Positions 38,561 to 54,200 are shown, counted from the stretch's first letter. The stretch: 64,000 nucleotides of DNA from Strix aluco (GCF_031877795.1 NC_133943.1:13199001-13263000), one strand, 5' to 3'. The notes: a model not told the origin generated them from the letters alone. Program-made: numbers and translations.

Positions 38561-41500
38561 TTTTTCTCGATTTTCCTGACTGTCAAAAATCTCATTTTCT
38601 TTATTTCTAAATAAATATACTCAGAAGATGTTACAAAGAGCAGTGAGTATCAGGACTGTAAGCTGTGTCTCCTGCCTCTTGTTTTTCTTAAGTTATAGTG
38701 AAAAGGACAATGAAATGAGGAGCAGATACTGTGAGGGGAAATCTAAAACCTATCGTAAGAGTCATTCAGCTAAAAATGCTATAGTCCAAAGGCTCTTTAC
38801 GATGTGTGGGGTTTTCATGTCAAAAAGCAGTAGTGCATTTGTGGCCTTGATGGTGTCTGAGATCTGAAAAACCCTCCCTATCCTTTATATGGATTTTCTT
38901 TAGCCTTCTAAATCTCAGTGATATGAATCAATCATATCTGAGCACTTCTGTAAAGATCTCACGTCCTTTCTACTATGAGTTTCACCCATCATTCCCTTCT
39001 TCAATCAATAGAACAAAAGCCAACTTCAATCTTCATTCATAATTGGTACAAAAAACAAGTTTGAAGTTTGAAAAGAAAGTTTTGGTAATTTCTCCTTAAC
39101 CCAACCTTCCTCCTACCCCAAATATATGTGGTTTCTGACCAGGTTTGGTAATAAGAAGGTCCTGGTGGGCATGAGTTCTCATGGAGTTTCTGATACCACT
39201 GAAAACAGTACCAACCTTGCCTTTTGTCATGCCATAACTGAAAACCTCAAAAGCACGTGTGTGATGAGAAACCTTCTGTGATTTACAGAGTTGAAAGTGT
39301 TGAATGACCAAGCAATATCTGGAACAGTCACCTGAGCTGGCTCACCAGAGGCCCTGTCACCTCTTAGTCAGAAAAGACTTAGTGTCTTCAGCTCTGTTTC
39401 ATACCACACTGCTCTCTTCCAACTCTTTCCAGTTGCACAGAGTGGCACAAGGCTTCGTTATGTCAGACCCTAGGGAATACCTAACCTGGGCTTTATACCA
39501 TATATAGACCACCTGCTCAGGAAGTTTCGTGGACATCACTAGTGATAAGGTCAATGTTTAAAGGGTCTGTGGGATTTCAGGGGTGTTTGGACTTGGGGAG
39601 ATGGAGTCTGAGGACTCTCATGGCTCTTTCTGGCACTATGAACATCATGAAGCATGGGCACCCTGTAGCGGCTCCAGCTTAGAGTGATCTCAGAGTCATT
39701 CATAACCATTAGTGAATTGCCCAACCTCTCTGCACAGTAGAGGTTTGACTTTGCTGTGATTTTTAAGGCAGGGAGGAAAGTTAAAGAGCATCTAAAGGAA
39801 AATACGAAGATTTGCATTTGACTGAGCCAGAGAGTGATTGGAGCCCAGTCCCATACCTCAGGAGCCAGTGTGCCTAGAGCCCTGTATGCTCAGAAGGCAG
39901 GGGAACAGAAAAGGATGGACAGTATTTCACTGCTGTGGGGATGCTGGGAGCTTTAAGAGAAAATTAGAGCAAATCTTGCATTCTTCTGCATGTTAAAATT
40001 AAGGCTAGCTGACTCCTTTACTTGCTTTTACTAGACCCGCTGGCTGAGGTGCAGAATAGCCACACAAATTACCATCATCACAGACAAGCCCTTGCTTTAT
40101 TCACTGCCTGGTTTACAGTGAAGCAAGGTTTTACTCTGCTTGATTTTACAGTGAAACCATAATTCTGTCCTCTATATCACAGTCACTGCAGGGCACGAAG
40201 CTCCTCGAGGTGATAGAGCTGGGGATGACATTTCTTTGCAGGCTGCCATGCCCTGGCCTGGCTATGCTGCACCGAGAATAAGCAACCACAGGAGGAGGGT
40301 GGAAAATTACCTGCCAAATCGTTTGGTTTCCGTACGAGTGGCCCCCTCCCTGTTCACTCCACTGCAGAAGTTTTTTCTAAACACGTATTCCTGCAGCTTG
40401 CAGCCAACTCCACTTGCTTTCCCTCCTGCAATTTCTCCTGTCCTTGAATCTGATTGAACCAAGCTGTAACCAGCATGGTATTCAGGGCTCGGAGGATATC
40501 ATTTCATGAGCTGAAAATTTAAAAGAGTTGACCCATTGCTCTCCTCACCCTTCACCCCCAGCCCCAAACATGCAGTAAGGCCTGGGCTTGAGTTGGGGAG
40601 TTGCTGAATTTTTATTATCTTAGGCAATTTTTCTCTGCAGATTGATTTCTGTGAAACACCTCAGGGTATTTGCTAGCATAAACATTGCTCCAGTGGCACA
40701 GGCTGTTTGTTTACATCGATAGGAGGAAAAGAGCCTTTATTACTGAAATTTTGCCTTCTTCCCTCAAGCTTCTTCCCAGGAGCCAGCACGTAGGCAATAT
40801 TGATACCTGCTTTTTTAATTTAGGGCCAATTTTCTGTATAGAAGGATGTGACAATGCATAAATAATACACCACTTTGCTGCATGGATTGTTTATTCCAGA
40901 CCTCATTGACATGCACAGCACACAGGCAAAACGAAAGCTTCTCTGTACGGGTATTGTCAGATAACTTGCCAGGTTGTTCCCTAGAGAAAATCATCAGGCA
41001 CACAGAGATGGAGTTTGTAAAGTCCTTTTATTTTATCCTTTCAGTGCATTCTGTGCTGGTACAGCAAAGTTCAGGCTGAATCAGCACTCCCATTAAAATT
41101 CCTTATTTTCAGGAATTTATAAGTTGCCCGTGAAAAGAAAGCAGGACACGACTGTGAGCGCGGGGCTCCCAGGATGAAGTCATTTGCACTAAATTTAAAA
41201 AGGCACACAAAACCAGAACGACAAATGCTCTTTGTATAAGGCAAACGATTGTGCTGGGTGGATGTGAGGCTGCAGAAGGTGGGCACTGGGGAGATCACGC
41301 TGCTTAACTCCGAGCATTTGGCCATCTCTGCAGATGCCCCCCAGCCTATCGCCCCATCACCCCACCTCTGCCGCACAGGCAGGAGAAGGGGCCCTTTGCC
41401 TTTCAGAGGGCTTCTGGGCTCCAAGAGGACACAAATGCCTGGGCAGCTTGTTTGCTGTAGAACTTATCATGATGTATGATATATTCTACTTAAATAGATT

Positions 41501-44500
41501 ATGAAAGGCCCAATTCTCCCATTAATTGCAAAATTCTCAAGAACTTCATTATGAGCAGGCCTTAAATGTACTGTTTAGAGCCTTAATCACTTGATATGCC
41601 ATATGCCATTCCCCAAATCTAATACTGCGAGCAAAACCTACTCCTAAGTGCTTTATGATGAACTCAATTTACAGCAGATACCAAATAACATTCAATTCTT
41701 TCCTACTGTCTTACTGCTGGGAAGTATCTTCTGCATTTTTTCCTATGGAAGTACATTACTGAGTCTGCTGAAAAAAGGAGTGAAAGGGGTTGGATTGAGA
41801 AATGTTGGATAATGAACTCTGACCTGATTTTAGTCTGAGGGCAGTCTTGGTGTTTTCTGAAAAAATGGGGAACCCCTCTGCCTCTGCCTAGCTTGCAGAA
41901 TATTGGTTTGCATACTGACTGTATATTATATTTACATTAGATTTATAGTTTATAGCAGTGCGTCACTGGCTACATAATGCATGGAAGCATTCTCAGCATC
42001 CAGATGCTGGAATGGCCCATGATTTTGGAAGCTAACCTAGGTATAAAGGATTTTCCTCAGCTGACTTCATGGTGATTGGTGTTACTTGTTTCAGATTAGC
42101 GAGAGCCTACCTCTTCTCCCAGCATCTAGAGATGACAAGGGAACACGCTACTGACTGGATTAATTTAAAAAAAAAATGTTTGTTATTAAATTTTTCAAAA
42201 ACGCAAGCAGGGAAATACAGGCCTGAGAAGCTTAGTTGAAGCAAGCCTATTACCCAGAGGAAATTACAGCAGTCTTGCATGTATTAGCAGGGAAAAAAGG
42301 AAACAAAAGATATTTTGTTAGATGAGACTTGTTTAGGTTGTCTGCTGGAATTGTTTTTTTGGTTAGTAAGTAATTGCCAGGCTAAGCTGCAATCAAAATA
42401 TAAACATGGTAACATGGTAATAAGATAACGAATGCTGATGGATAGCTGGCATAAATTTGTATGAGTGATCTGTCTGACCATAAGAGCAAGGTGTGTCCTA
42501 GTTAATGGGCAGGAAAGGCTTGGAAAAATTAATATGTAAAGTATATTGTGTGAGGCATAAGAGCCAAGTTAAATGCAATAACGTTTTGGACCTACTTTCC
42601 TCTGCATGGTGGCCATCAACACGCTGCAGACCTGCACCATCAGCCTCAAGTGAGGAGGCTGCAGGTCTGCAGATGACTGGCAGGGGTAAGGTGTCCACTT
42701 CTGCATCTTGGCTGGAGACACTTGATTAGATTTCAGTAGCAAAGATGTGCTAGCACACGTGGCTCGTTTTCTGATGCATATACATGAGGAGGGCTTAGAG
42801 GGACTGGTCAACGGGGAGAATGGGAGTACTGGCTGCTTTTTATTTTATTTTTTTTTAGACCTACAAATTCTGTGTCTAAGGGAGACAGCCAGGCTTTTAG
42901 GCTCCCGCCATAGTCAGCAGAAACAGATAAGCTGCCTCTATGGGCAACTATTCTAGTTGTTCTTGCCTTTCCTCATCCTCCTTGTCTCAGAGCCCCTAAC
43001 CAGGTTAGGGAGAGGAAATTAAATCATTCCCCAGAGCTGGCTAGGTTTTCCTGCCTACCCCAAATCTCTCTGTCAGGCAACCGAAGCCCTTGTAGGAACA
43101 GAAGGAAATGTTAGTTGGAGAGTTAACATGTCAAACTGATACCGTCTGTCACACAGAGCTCCAAACAAACAAACGAATATTTCTAATCTAGGTTAGATCA
43201 ACCTGTTAAATCAATTGCTTTGCTCCTGCCCATGGCAAAACACGCTCACTTGCCTTGCTGTGTGCTGAAGAGACTCGTGTCATCTCTACTTCCACTATTT
43301 TAAGCAAGCTTCCCTCATGAAAAAGTGCCTGGGCTGATACAACGGCGCATCTAGATAGCGACACAAACTTAACTATTAATGCCAGACATAGAGAAGTCTC
43401 TCTTTTTTTTTTTTTTTTTAATTTCTGTAAACCTTCAGCTGAGGAGCAGTTCCCCAGAGGAGCACTTACACAGTGTCATGGCTGAAAAGCTCCCACAGGC
43501 ATCGGGACACCTCATGCAAACAGCGCGCAGGCCAGGGATGACTTGGCCAGCAGAGCTCAAAAGGCTGACAGTGGGAATAAATGTATTTTGGGTGTAATAG
43601 GTGAGCTCCCTCAGCTCCACGTCAGCCCCACCGCAGCAAGGGAAAGCACCTGGGGTGCTGCCGGGGACAGCGGGGCTGAGCACACCCCCAGCCGTATAAG
43701 GGGCCATCGTTACTCAGACACCCAGGACAGTCACTTACTTTCTCCAGGCTGACTTTACTCACAAGTGCTGCTCGTTGTGAAGCTATTTGTCTCTTTTTAA
43801 CAGCTTGGAGTGAAACCCAAGATTTCTGTGTGCCACTGTTTACTGCAGCCCCCCCGGCAGTGTCCTGGCCCCTGCTCAGGGCAGTGCAGAGCCCCAGCCT
43901 GGCCTGCAGTGCTGCTGTGATTCAGGGGGTGGAGGGCTCCAAGGAGCTGTGGGAATACGACTACAGCTTGAATTTCCAAAGTATTATTTGTTGTTTCATA
44001 ATTAATAACTCTAGGGAAAAACAAAATTAAATCTAGGGTTGGAAGGTGTCTATTTGATTGAGCACTGCAGAAGGGTGGCAGCCAATGGACCAGGGGTCCC
44101 TCCTTTCCTCAAATACTTTGGTTACAATGTCCCCATCACAAACATGGGTATTTTTCACGATGAGAGCATGTGTATCAGATTGCGTGCAAAGAGGGTGCAA
44201 GTAAGGGACCAAGTATGCCAGGAGCTATGCCTTGTGCCTACTCCTGCTGCCCTGACTCCTGCTTTTTTGGACCCAGTGAGGCCGAAGGCTATGGTGGGGT
44301 CACCTGGAGGTGTCACCAGCCCCTCGCTGCCTGACATCCCAGGCCATGGAGCAGAGCAGAGCCATGGTGGGTCACTTGTCACAGCCCAGGCACCAGGGCA
44401 AAGTCACCCCTGCGTGCTGGCAGGTGCCCGAGGGACCGGCTGGATGAGGCTGAGCCCCTGACAGGGGCATGAGCAGGAGGCTGGTGCGATTATGCTCCAG

Positions 44501-47500
44501 AATGGCTTTGGGCAAGATGCCTAACATGAGGTGTGGGGGGCTTGAAAAATTGCTTGAGATGTGCAGCCGGCCCTGCCATGTCTCTTAAATGAGAACCATC
44601 TTTTTTGCTGGGATAATCTATCATACTTGAAACATTCTGAAAGGCTGTATCTTTCCCCCTAACCATCTTTATCATTTTAATTTAAAAGCTTTTTAAAATT
44701 ATCACCCAAATAAATGATGAGTAGTAACAGGGTAAACTGCTCTGAGCTCTCCATTAATGCAAACAATGCAAAGCGACTGTGCTCTATTTACAGAAAATTA
44801 ATGAACGTAAAAAAGATGAACTGCATGTCATTCTAGTGATCGTAAGTTGTTTTTCATGCAAGGAGGTTTGCAGCTTTATACATTAAATTCTGGGACAAAA
44901 GAAACATCTCTGCAATATTAATAGTTGCAATGTATGATTGTATGTGAAGGGAATAGAAATAACATTTATTTTATTTAATGAAGACTAATGAAGTTGTTCT
45001 GATCTTTCCATTACTGTTTCAACAAGTTTTTCTAATCAAGAAGATCCTACTTTTTGAAAGCTAATTTTTCATTTTAAACTTCTGAAATGCCAGCAGAACA
45101 GTGAAATGCAAAGGCAATATCATAGGATGTCAGAACATTTCCAGTTCTAATGGAAAATTGATGCATTTCAGGGGTTTTGGGGTTTTTTTGATTAAAAGAA
45201 GAAACCTTAGGCTATTATAGAAAAATTTGTTTTTCTGTCATGGTGCTTTATCTATAGACAAACATGGCAGATAGTACTCTTCAGTGGGCTTATCCACAGC
45301 TGAATGGAAAAAGAGAGTCTTTTTCCTGAACCTGATCGAGGCAGGATACTGTGCAGTTTAAGATAAGCACAGTGTTGAGGGATGGAGAGAGGGAAAGAGA
45401 TGCACTGAAGAGGGAAAGGGGGCACCAAAGTCAGCATGGATAGTCTTTGAAAAGTGCCCTCAGGTCTTTAAGCCTGGTTACGAATATTGGAAAGCAAATA
45501 GGACCAGACTCTTCTGGGGGTATTAATGTTCAGATTCACAAAGCAGCATGGCTGTAGGGACCCAGCCATTTTTGAGATGATGCAAAGGGAGGGCACAGAC
45601 CAGGCCAACCATACGCATGGCTGGTAACAGGACAGACGGGCATTGACTGTCCCTTTGGCGTTGTGGGCACTTAGAGTAGCTTATGGGCAGGACAGAGTGC
45701 CTAAGGTAGGAGAAGGGAAGCTCCTTAAGTGGGGAAACATTTTAAACCTGTATCTCATCTACTTCCTGGGCAAATGAGCTAACAACAGAAACATGGAGGA
45801 AGGGAGAAAAGACACTTCTGCCCTTTTATTGCCACCTGCAGCTATGCTCCTGAAAACCCTGTGGGAATGTCTGGGGGTACTTATTGCTGATGAGGGTCTC
45901 TGTCTAGGTGGACCTGCCCATATCCCTCTGTCAGCTGATGGGTTTCAGATCACGTGTTGCAACGCTGCTTCTAGCAGAAAAAAAAAATGTGAAGTAGTTG
46001 CACAGAATTTTGTTGTCTTAATTTCTGTCATATATATCTTATGCTGTGTTGGTGCTGCTACATAAATCTGCTGTCTAACACCTTCTCATAGCATTAATAG
46101 GGTTGTTGAGCCTTCAACATTTTTCACACCTGACAGTTTCTTAGAATGCATCAATTATTTTCCTACCTGTGTTCACAGTTTTGTTGTCATTTGTAAAAAA
46201 AAGAAAAAGAAAAGAAAGGATTGAAATGAGTTTTGATTTAAACAGAAGAACTGCAGTCTTTCATAGCCTTTATATAAGCACAAACGTGATAACTACCAAA
46301 GCTGATGGTGAAATCTGAACTGGTGAACTGCCATTTTCAGGCCATCAGGTGTGAAGCAGAAGAAGCAGGACAAGAAGTTATATTGAAAATAAGATGAAAA
46401 AAATCAGTACCTGTTAGTGCCACTTCTAGCTGCATTGATGTACCAAAGCACGTGTAAACACCCACAGGTACACACAGAAATTGTTCCTGACCTATAATGT
46501 TTCATTGCTATACACTGGGTAAAATTTCTCGGGCTGAGAAACAAGTTGCCTCTCTCATTCCTCCTTTCCTTCCTTAGCAATTCAGTTTTATTTTGCCACC
46601 TGCCTTGTGCCTCAGGCCCTGCCCCCCAAGTTTGTCTTCATTCCCATGGTCTCACCATTAGACACCACCTCTCCTCCAGTTTAGTGCTGGAATGATGCCC
46701 TGGAGGTGGCAGATTGTGAGACCATCATGGCATCTTCTGCTGTCTCTGGTGCTTCTAGACCTGCACCATGGCACACTGTGGCAGCAGGTTCTTGTCATAC
46801 TCGGGAGCCTTTATGTCATACTAGCCTTTTTTTTTTTTTTAAAAAAAAGAAAGAGACAAAAAGCTTTTGTGCCTGTGTACTTTGTGCTTTCCCCCAGCAG
46901 TGTCATGCACACATTTACTTGACTTCTTTCTTGCCCTTACATGCATAAAATGGAAAGCTGACAATTTTAATAAGTATAGACTTTGCCTAATTGAGATTAA
47001 CATAGGCAGTTGGGAGTATTAGCACAGGAGCTGAACCTTGGTGCCTTTCAGGAATTGCTCATCTATTTGCTGGGTCAGGTTCTGATTAGTTATTTTTAAC
47101 ATTTACATATTTGTGGTGCAATGTCATGGGATAGACCTACTTATGCTGTCCTGCCCTTCACAGCGTGCAGAGGGAGAGGCCCCCGCCCCCATGTGTACAT
47201 GCTCACACACGTGCACATACACCCTGTGGCCCCTTCTCTCTCTGACTTACATGCTCTGCCATACTCTTTGGTGTTAGCCAAGACTGTGGGCATGACGAAT
47301 CCTTGTGTGGTCAGGAAACAGTATGACCCAGCAACCTGCCCCTAAGGAGCCCCCGGCTCCTCCTTGTGCCTGCTTGGGTGACTCGAGACGCTGCTGTCCT
47401 CGCTGCCCTCTGGGTAAAATGGAGCAATATAATGACTCCAGGAGAGGTAGACATTATATTAAATTTGTAGTGGTTACAATCACCAGTAACTGCTGGGTTG

Positions 47501-48189
47501 GTGACCTTGATCAAGTCACCTTGACCCATGCCCCTGCCATCCCCAGAAACACAACATAATTTCTGGAAGCTCTGCCCCGCTGACCGTGAACTCTTTAAGG
47601 AGCAGAGGTGGATTTTCTCAAGGTTTTTTTGTACTTTTGTGCTTTTCACATGTGGTGGTGGACCAACAGTGTTCTCATGCACCAGTCACTGCTGACTCCA
47701 GGGTGTGGCGGGCCCAGGAGCCACGAGGCAGGGAGGCCACACCGCTCAGCCTGTGGTCCCAGGGAAGAACAGTGAGGTGACGTCTCAGCCATACCCTGAA
47801 CGCCTTTCCCTGCTGGTACCTGTTTTGCTTCTCTGGATGCTTTCAGCAGAGACCCAGCGCCACGGGAGCACTGAGTTTTGCCTGTAAATGACAGCCAGAG
47901 GTGGCTGGATGCTGCTTACCCTGCCGTTCCGGCCAGGCTCGGCACTGCAAGAGGTAAATCTGGAAGGGGCTGTAAACCACCAAACCCTACGGGTCTGCTG
48001 TATTTCCCAAGAGGTAGCTCTGTCTCCAGCTACCCACCACCTTCTCCTCCTTCCTTGCCCCCTCTCAGTTTCTGGGGGTGTAGAGGTCTCTGCTGGCTCT
48101 TCCCATCACAGTTTATAAAAAAACCAAATCCACTTTGCAGTGGAATCAGTTCAAGACATGGCAGAAACTGTCAGAGTGGGATTTAGCAC
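38561..48189. other. Non-coding sequence, mixed composition
   Basis: Landmarks are a run of 17 T at 43403-43419, a T14A8 tract at 46827-46848, and GC-richer patches at about 43830-44480 and 47120-47420. Exon-like pairs on the minus strand near 40308-40375 and 43735-43790 were too weak to call. No transposon was recognised. Confidence 0.45.
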
Positions 48190-48250
48190 CCAGGGCAGCG
48201 GGGCCCTCGGGAGCTCCCCGGGAGCTCGGCACACGGCCGGGACTGTGGGC
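48190..48250. other. Small CpG cluster
   Basis: A compact GC-rich stretch with several CpGs and the octamer GGGAGCTC present twice in close succession. It is far too short to call an island and has no identifiable gene beside it. It may be a regulatory or merely GC-biased spot. Confidence 0.35.
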
Positions 48251-51200
48251 GCAGAGCAGGGACAGGCATGGTGAGAAAAACACCCAGGGAAATTATTTAC
48301 GTGACTTTGATTTCTGCACAAATCTTGCCCTAAAAAGGGCACAGCTGTCACTCCATTTGTCAACATCAGCAAGTAATTATGTAAAGAAAAACATCACTGT
48401 ACTTTTGACTTTGATGCTTGTCGTATCAGCCAGAGACCGATAGATGGACCACTTGGATTACATGAGGTAATCGCACGGTGTGAATGCGCAAAGCTGGAAG
48501 GGCTCCTCTGGCTTCAGCTAAGCTTGTTATTTTTTTCCCTAATAATAGAGTGAGAATTGAGAAAGAGAGAAAATTAGAGTAGAAAAAGCAGCTCCTCTTT
48601 GTTTAATAGAGAGTTTAATTTATTCCTGAGCACAATGTACCTGAAGAATGATAAGAAACAACTTTGGGATCATTGAAAATAAATAAAAAAGAGGTTACAT
48701 AACCTAATTTTCTCTGGGTCTTACAGCAGTTTTTATTTTATCAGCTTTCATTTAACAGGAGCAAAATTAATAAGACGAGAAAAGAAGGGCTACCTGGAAT
48801 ACTACGAGATTTCTTAAAAAGAAAAAGGTGTCTTGTAAGATAATTATTTTGTGTGCAGGTCACTCCGTGGCAATTGAGGAGGGCTGACCTCCAGGAGAGG
48901 CTGGCACTGGGTGAGTGGCACTGAAGGCTGGGTCCCCGGCTCCCCAGGCTGGAGCTCGCCCGCAGAGTGGGGGGTTCTGTGCATGACACCTCACACCAGC
49001 ACTGGGGCTGGTCGGGGTGCTTGGGCTCAGCAGGCGGCTGCCTGCCTCTTGGGGGTGAGGGGACGTGGGGAGAAGAAGTGTCCACGTGTGCCTCCACCGC
49101 GCTGAGTGCAAGCTCAATGCTCCCAAGCATTGCAACCACCCCCAAGATTTCAGAGGCAGCTGATGAAAACAGATTAAAACAATTTACTCTGAGAGCACAA
49201 GCCCTTTAGTTAATAATTTCCTCCCATTCCCCCCTCTTGTCCCTCAAGAACAAGAACTAAGGAGAAAAGAAAGAAAAAGATGAAATAAACATTTCAAAAA
49301 ATACATTTCCAGATTTCAATTCTGCTTGATTTAGAAATGAACCAATACTACAACTGCAATAAGAGGAGATGATGACAGCCACGCACCTCCCTTCCCCATG
49401 GTGTCTGACATTCATATCCAGGAACACGGAGCCCATCGGTCTGTCACCAGTTGAAGGTCGCTTTGGGCATGGCTTTAGCCTTTTGGTCTTCGGGTATGTT
49501 TTAAAATCAGTCTGTAAGGAATAGTGGATACGAGGATTTAGATGTAAAACTTCCCATTAAAAAAAGAGGTGGTAGGTAATTTTGTTATTTTTTGGTTTCC
49601 TGTTGCATTGCAGAGGAGGGGGGGGAGTTGAGGACGCTCCTTTGTAGCAGTTTTACTTTTGAGAGGTACAACTCACATCGACCCAAAGAGGACGGTGTCA
49701 GTGCCTGTCTGACTAGCTGGTGAGGATGAGGGGGAATCGCGTTATTGCAGAAACAGCCTGCAAAGCGGCCGTGGGTTGTTCTACAGCAACATCTTTTGGA
49801 CTAGATATTTCTGAGAGGCTTAAACTGCCACGGTGAAAAAGGGATGGTCCCACCTTCTTCAGCTGAGGGGCCATTCAGCTGCCACACACACACGTAGCAT
49901 GTCCTGCTTTTCTGCCCTTGGACTGAGCTTAAAGGCTTCTGGTAATGAGGCGGCCTGATGCCAGGAGTGCCTGGGAGCTGGCTCGCCCTCCTCCCAACAG
50001 CGATGCCTGTTTGCCAGCCGCCGGTCCCAGGGCATAAATAACTCTTGCAACGGTCTGACGTGGAACTAAGCCTCTTACTTTACATGTGTTGTAACCCTGC
50101 TGCTGGAAGTAAACTTGTATATGCAAATTGTACATCAGTAAACAGTGACAAATGTGGCCTGATTCCTCGGGCGTTAGGCATTTACATTGGTATCTTCTGT
50201 GCTTTGGAAACAGAAAATGGGAACGGAAAATAAATTAGCCAGTATTAGGGGTTATTTCACTTGGACTTATCTTTTTTATGAAACGAAGAAACTCCCTGGT
50301 TGTGCAGCATGTTGAGAGACTCTGGCTGTAAAGAGGCAATGGGTGCTTTTGGTTTGCTTCCTGCAGTGTTTACTGCTTTCATGCCACTCAAATAATGATA
50401 AAACTTGTGTGTATGTGGTTCAGCAAGGCATTATATAGTTCTCTCTCTGACCCGCGGTGTACCAGTCTCACTGCTTGTCCCACAGTGCTGAGTGACATAC
50501 AGACAGGGGTTACAGGCAGACATTTGCTGTGCACTCCTGCTATCAGGGCAAGGGCATCTCTAGCCCAAAACATGTCTGAGAGGTTGACTGAAACAGGCTG
50601 GGGGCATGCTTCATGTCAGAGCCATGCTGCAATACAACCGTTGTCACCAATTTACCTTCACTGTACTAACAGGGTTTCCACCATAAAGAAGATAATGCAG
50701 GAGCGTAGCAGGCTGCAGATATGCTTTGCACTAGATTGTGGTATAGAAATATATTGCAGATGGCATTTATTTAAAAGACAAGTAAGTTTTTATTTTTGTA
50801 TCTGCTTGGAATAAACCTAATTAAAAGCTAAGCAGAGTGTTTTCCTCTTCACTTAAAATATTACAATTAGTGACAACATCTGTGTTGCACAATTTATTAT
50901 TTGTATGTGCAATGTTGTAAAACACAGTTTCCCAACATTATAAACTGGTGTACAAAAACATGCAACTAACTAATTAAACAACATTAAAATGCTAATCTAA
51001 TTTGGAGTACGAGAACTCAATATAATTTCTTGTCTTTAAAGTGTTTTTCTTTTTCCATTACAGAACCCCAGGGAAACTGTGCTGTGGGGTGAGCTGGAGG
51101 GGGTGTCCTTTCACCATATATGAGGCTGACACTTCAGCTGAACTCAATATTGGGATGTTAGAATCAGAGAACTGTCCTGTGGATGGTCCTTGAATCAACA

Positions 51201-54200
51201 AGATTTGAGTGAAGTAAGACTTCATGGGATCACAGTCACTGCCCTGAATGGCACAGGGAACGGACTTCATTTCTGCACCTTATGGTACATGGTGAGGACA
51301 GTGGCTAAAGAAGTAAATCCTCTCTGGCATAAAATACTCTTTTCCCACAGCTTTTCCTCCCCGGACGTTACCTAACGCAGAACACAGTGGGAGTCCTTTC
51401 TGCAAGGACAAAAAGGATTGCTCACAGTGTACAGTTGTATTCATCTTTCTTTTGAACTGGTGGTGCATTCAGTCCCTCTCTCTCTCTCTCCCCTCATCTC
51501 CCACCTCAGCCAATGCCTTAAACAGTCCCCTCCACTTACATCTGTCCTGGTGGCAAAGGCCGGTAGTGGTCGCACCCTCCTGGGAGGTGCAGAGTTTCCA
51601 GAAGACGTTTAGTCCCGTGCCTCAAGGTGCACAGGCAGGAAGGTGAAGAGACACAGAAACCAGAGTAGCTGCTTGTCCTCTGGTGCATGGTAGGAGCTCA
51701 ACCCATCCGCGGTGTGACTCACACCCTCAGGAGGCTGGTTAAGCAGAGGAATACTTCTGTGTGGGTTATAAATAGTCTAAGGTGTACATAGCCCATTTCA
51801 AGTCAAAGTCAAAGGATGACCTTGATTGTCATCACTGGCAGCTTAAATCAGCCTGTGTGCCCTCGCCCAGAGGTGGATCAAACAGGAGCACGTGTAAGAG
51901 CAGGAATAGCTGCAAGGAGAAACTCCTTCTCTGGGGAATTTCACCAGCGACTCTCCTCTGCCGCTGTGTTCCTTGACTGTAGCTCCAGCCCGGCATCAGT
52001 AAATCCGGATGGAAACACAATGTCAGCATGTTAGCAGACATGTTGTGAATAAGCTTGCAGGCAGGACCCTTCAGACCACGTGTGCTTAATCTTAGGTGAT
52101 GGCTTTAGCTGGGGTACAAGGGAGTAGCCTTTTCCACCACTGCAGCCAAGTTTATCAGGGATAGTGAATTGATATGAGCCACTCCATGCCTACGAGTGTG
52201 GCCCTGCTTTTAGTGAGCAGATGTGGGGACATATCAATAGCAGGTCTGTTTTGGAAAGACCCATTAACCCTCCCCCACTGTTAGCCCAGAGACACTCAAC
52301 AGGGGTTTGTCTGCCTCTGTGCTTTTAACCTCAGCTGTGAACCGTTTCTTCAGGTCTGAGAGTTGATTGTGTTCCCAGTTCTACTTAAGCTGGCAGAGTA
52401 TCTTCATACAACCCATTACAGCTGCCAGTCATCTAAATTACATAATTTACATTGATTTGATTAATACAAAGAGTTTTTTATCCATTTAGAACTGAAACTG
52501 TCTTTCTGTCACCGTTGCACACATAACGCCTGGAGATGAAGGTACATTGGGCTTGCTTTTCCTTCCCGACATCTCCATTCCCACCACGCAGCTGGTGCGC
52601 ATCAGCTCACAGAGGTACCTTGCTGTGCAGTCAGCTAGGCACATTTCAGGGTGTTCCTGCTTCTTTCCCATCCACCAGCAATCATTTTATCAATGCTGTA
52701 TTTTCTCTGCTCACTTGCCACTTTTCTTCTATCAATGGGATGAAACATAAGTACCTGGTGCTATGACATAACCACGAGAGAGAATATTAAACTGAAGCTC
52801 ATCACCTCAACAGCCTATGAATTGCAAAGTATTTGTACAACAAATCAAACTCTTTTCCTCTGAAATGAAGCCATTTGTCTCCTAAATCGGAACCTCCCTC
52901 TGATGAAGAAATCCAAACTTCCATTGGGGTTACAGCTTTGCTTCAACACAGTTTTTCTCCAGTAGCTGTGGAGAAATGTAATGATAAAAAAATAGAAAAC
53001 TGTATTTTATTGTGTCAGTGAAAGGAGGGGTGAAGTGGGAAAGGGAAAGCTTACTTTAACAACAAAAAAAAAAGGCAGAGATAGTTTCTATTACAGATGG
53101 AAGGTGTAACCGAAAACTCTGGAAAGCCAGATCAAATACCATACAGATAGATTCCCTCAGTGATTAATTAGTATGTCAGAAAAAAAATCAAATAAACTGT
53201 TTTTCACTGTTTCTTTTGCTGGATCCCATGCTATGCTCTTGGAGATCCCAAGGGGAGCCCTCTGCTGCTGTTGAAAACCACTTTGTTCTGGTGCCCTCTG
53301 CTTAGTCCCAGGCTGCTCCTGCCTACAGAGAGCACGAAAAGATAACAGAAAAACCTCGATGCCTATGGGGAACAGTTATCGTTGCGGGAGGATTATCACT
53401 TTACCTTTTATTGCACTCTGTTTTGAGGCAGCAAGGCTTTTACTGTTCAGTTCTTTGCACTGCAGTCTGCATTGCTTGGTGACTTTAGGACAAAACGAGT
53501 TGCTCATTCTCTGTCATGAAAAATATCCCATGTCTGGAAGGGAGCTGAGGACAGAACGGGGAGAGAGGAAGCATCCTGATGAATATGAATTGCCTCTCTG
53601 ATCTGGTTTGGTTTCATACTAGCCTGTGGAGTAGGAAACTTTCTGACTGGCTGCAGCAATGTCAAAATTAGATAGATTTAAATTACTATCAGTCATTATA
53701 TATGTTTGCCATATAGCCAGTGTAAAAGAAAAATTGCTCAATAGAATTTTTGTTTTGTGAAGCTATGGGAACTTTGCAACATAAATAGATGTGTATATAT
53801 TGGTGTCAGACCTTGTGACATATAATATACAGTCTTAAGGGAAAAAAAAAATCATATTTAACCACTGTGGTAGTAATAGTGCTTTTATCGTGTACTAGAC
53901 ACGCCCTAGGCACTGCCACCCTCACCCGGCTCTGCAGGCTGGCACACAGGACCGTCCGCACGCCGGTGTGCCCTGCAGACCTGCAGCTCTGTGCTGAATG
54001 TGGTCTCTCAGCTCTGCTCATCGCTCAGCTACAGTAAGAAAGGTTGACAAAGATAGAAATGAAAATGACGTAACACTCAAGGAATAATCAGTATCCTCAA
54101 TTATGTCTGTTGAGTGAATCTGGGAGTAAAATCTGCTGCCATACGAGGCTGATCCTGCTGGCCCTTCCCATGGAGGGGAGGAACCGCGGGGCAGCTGGGC

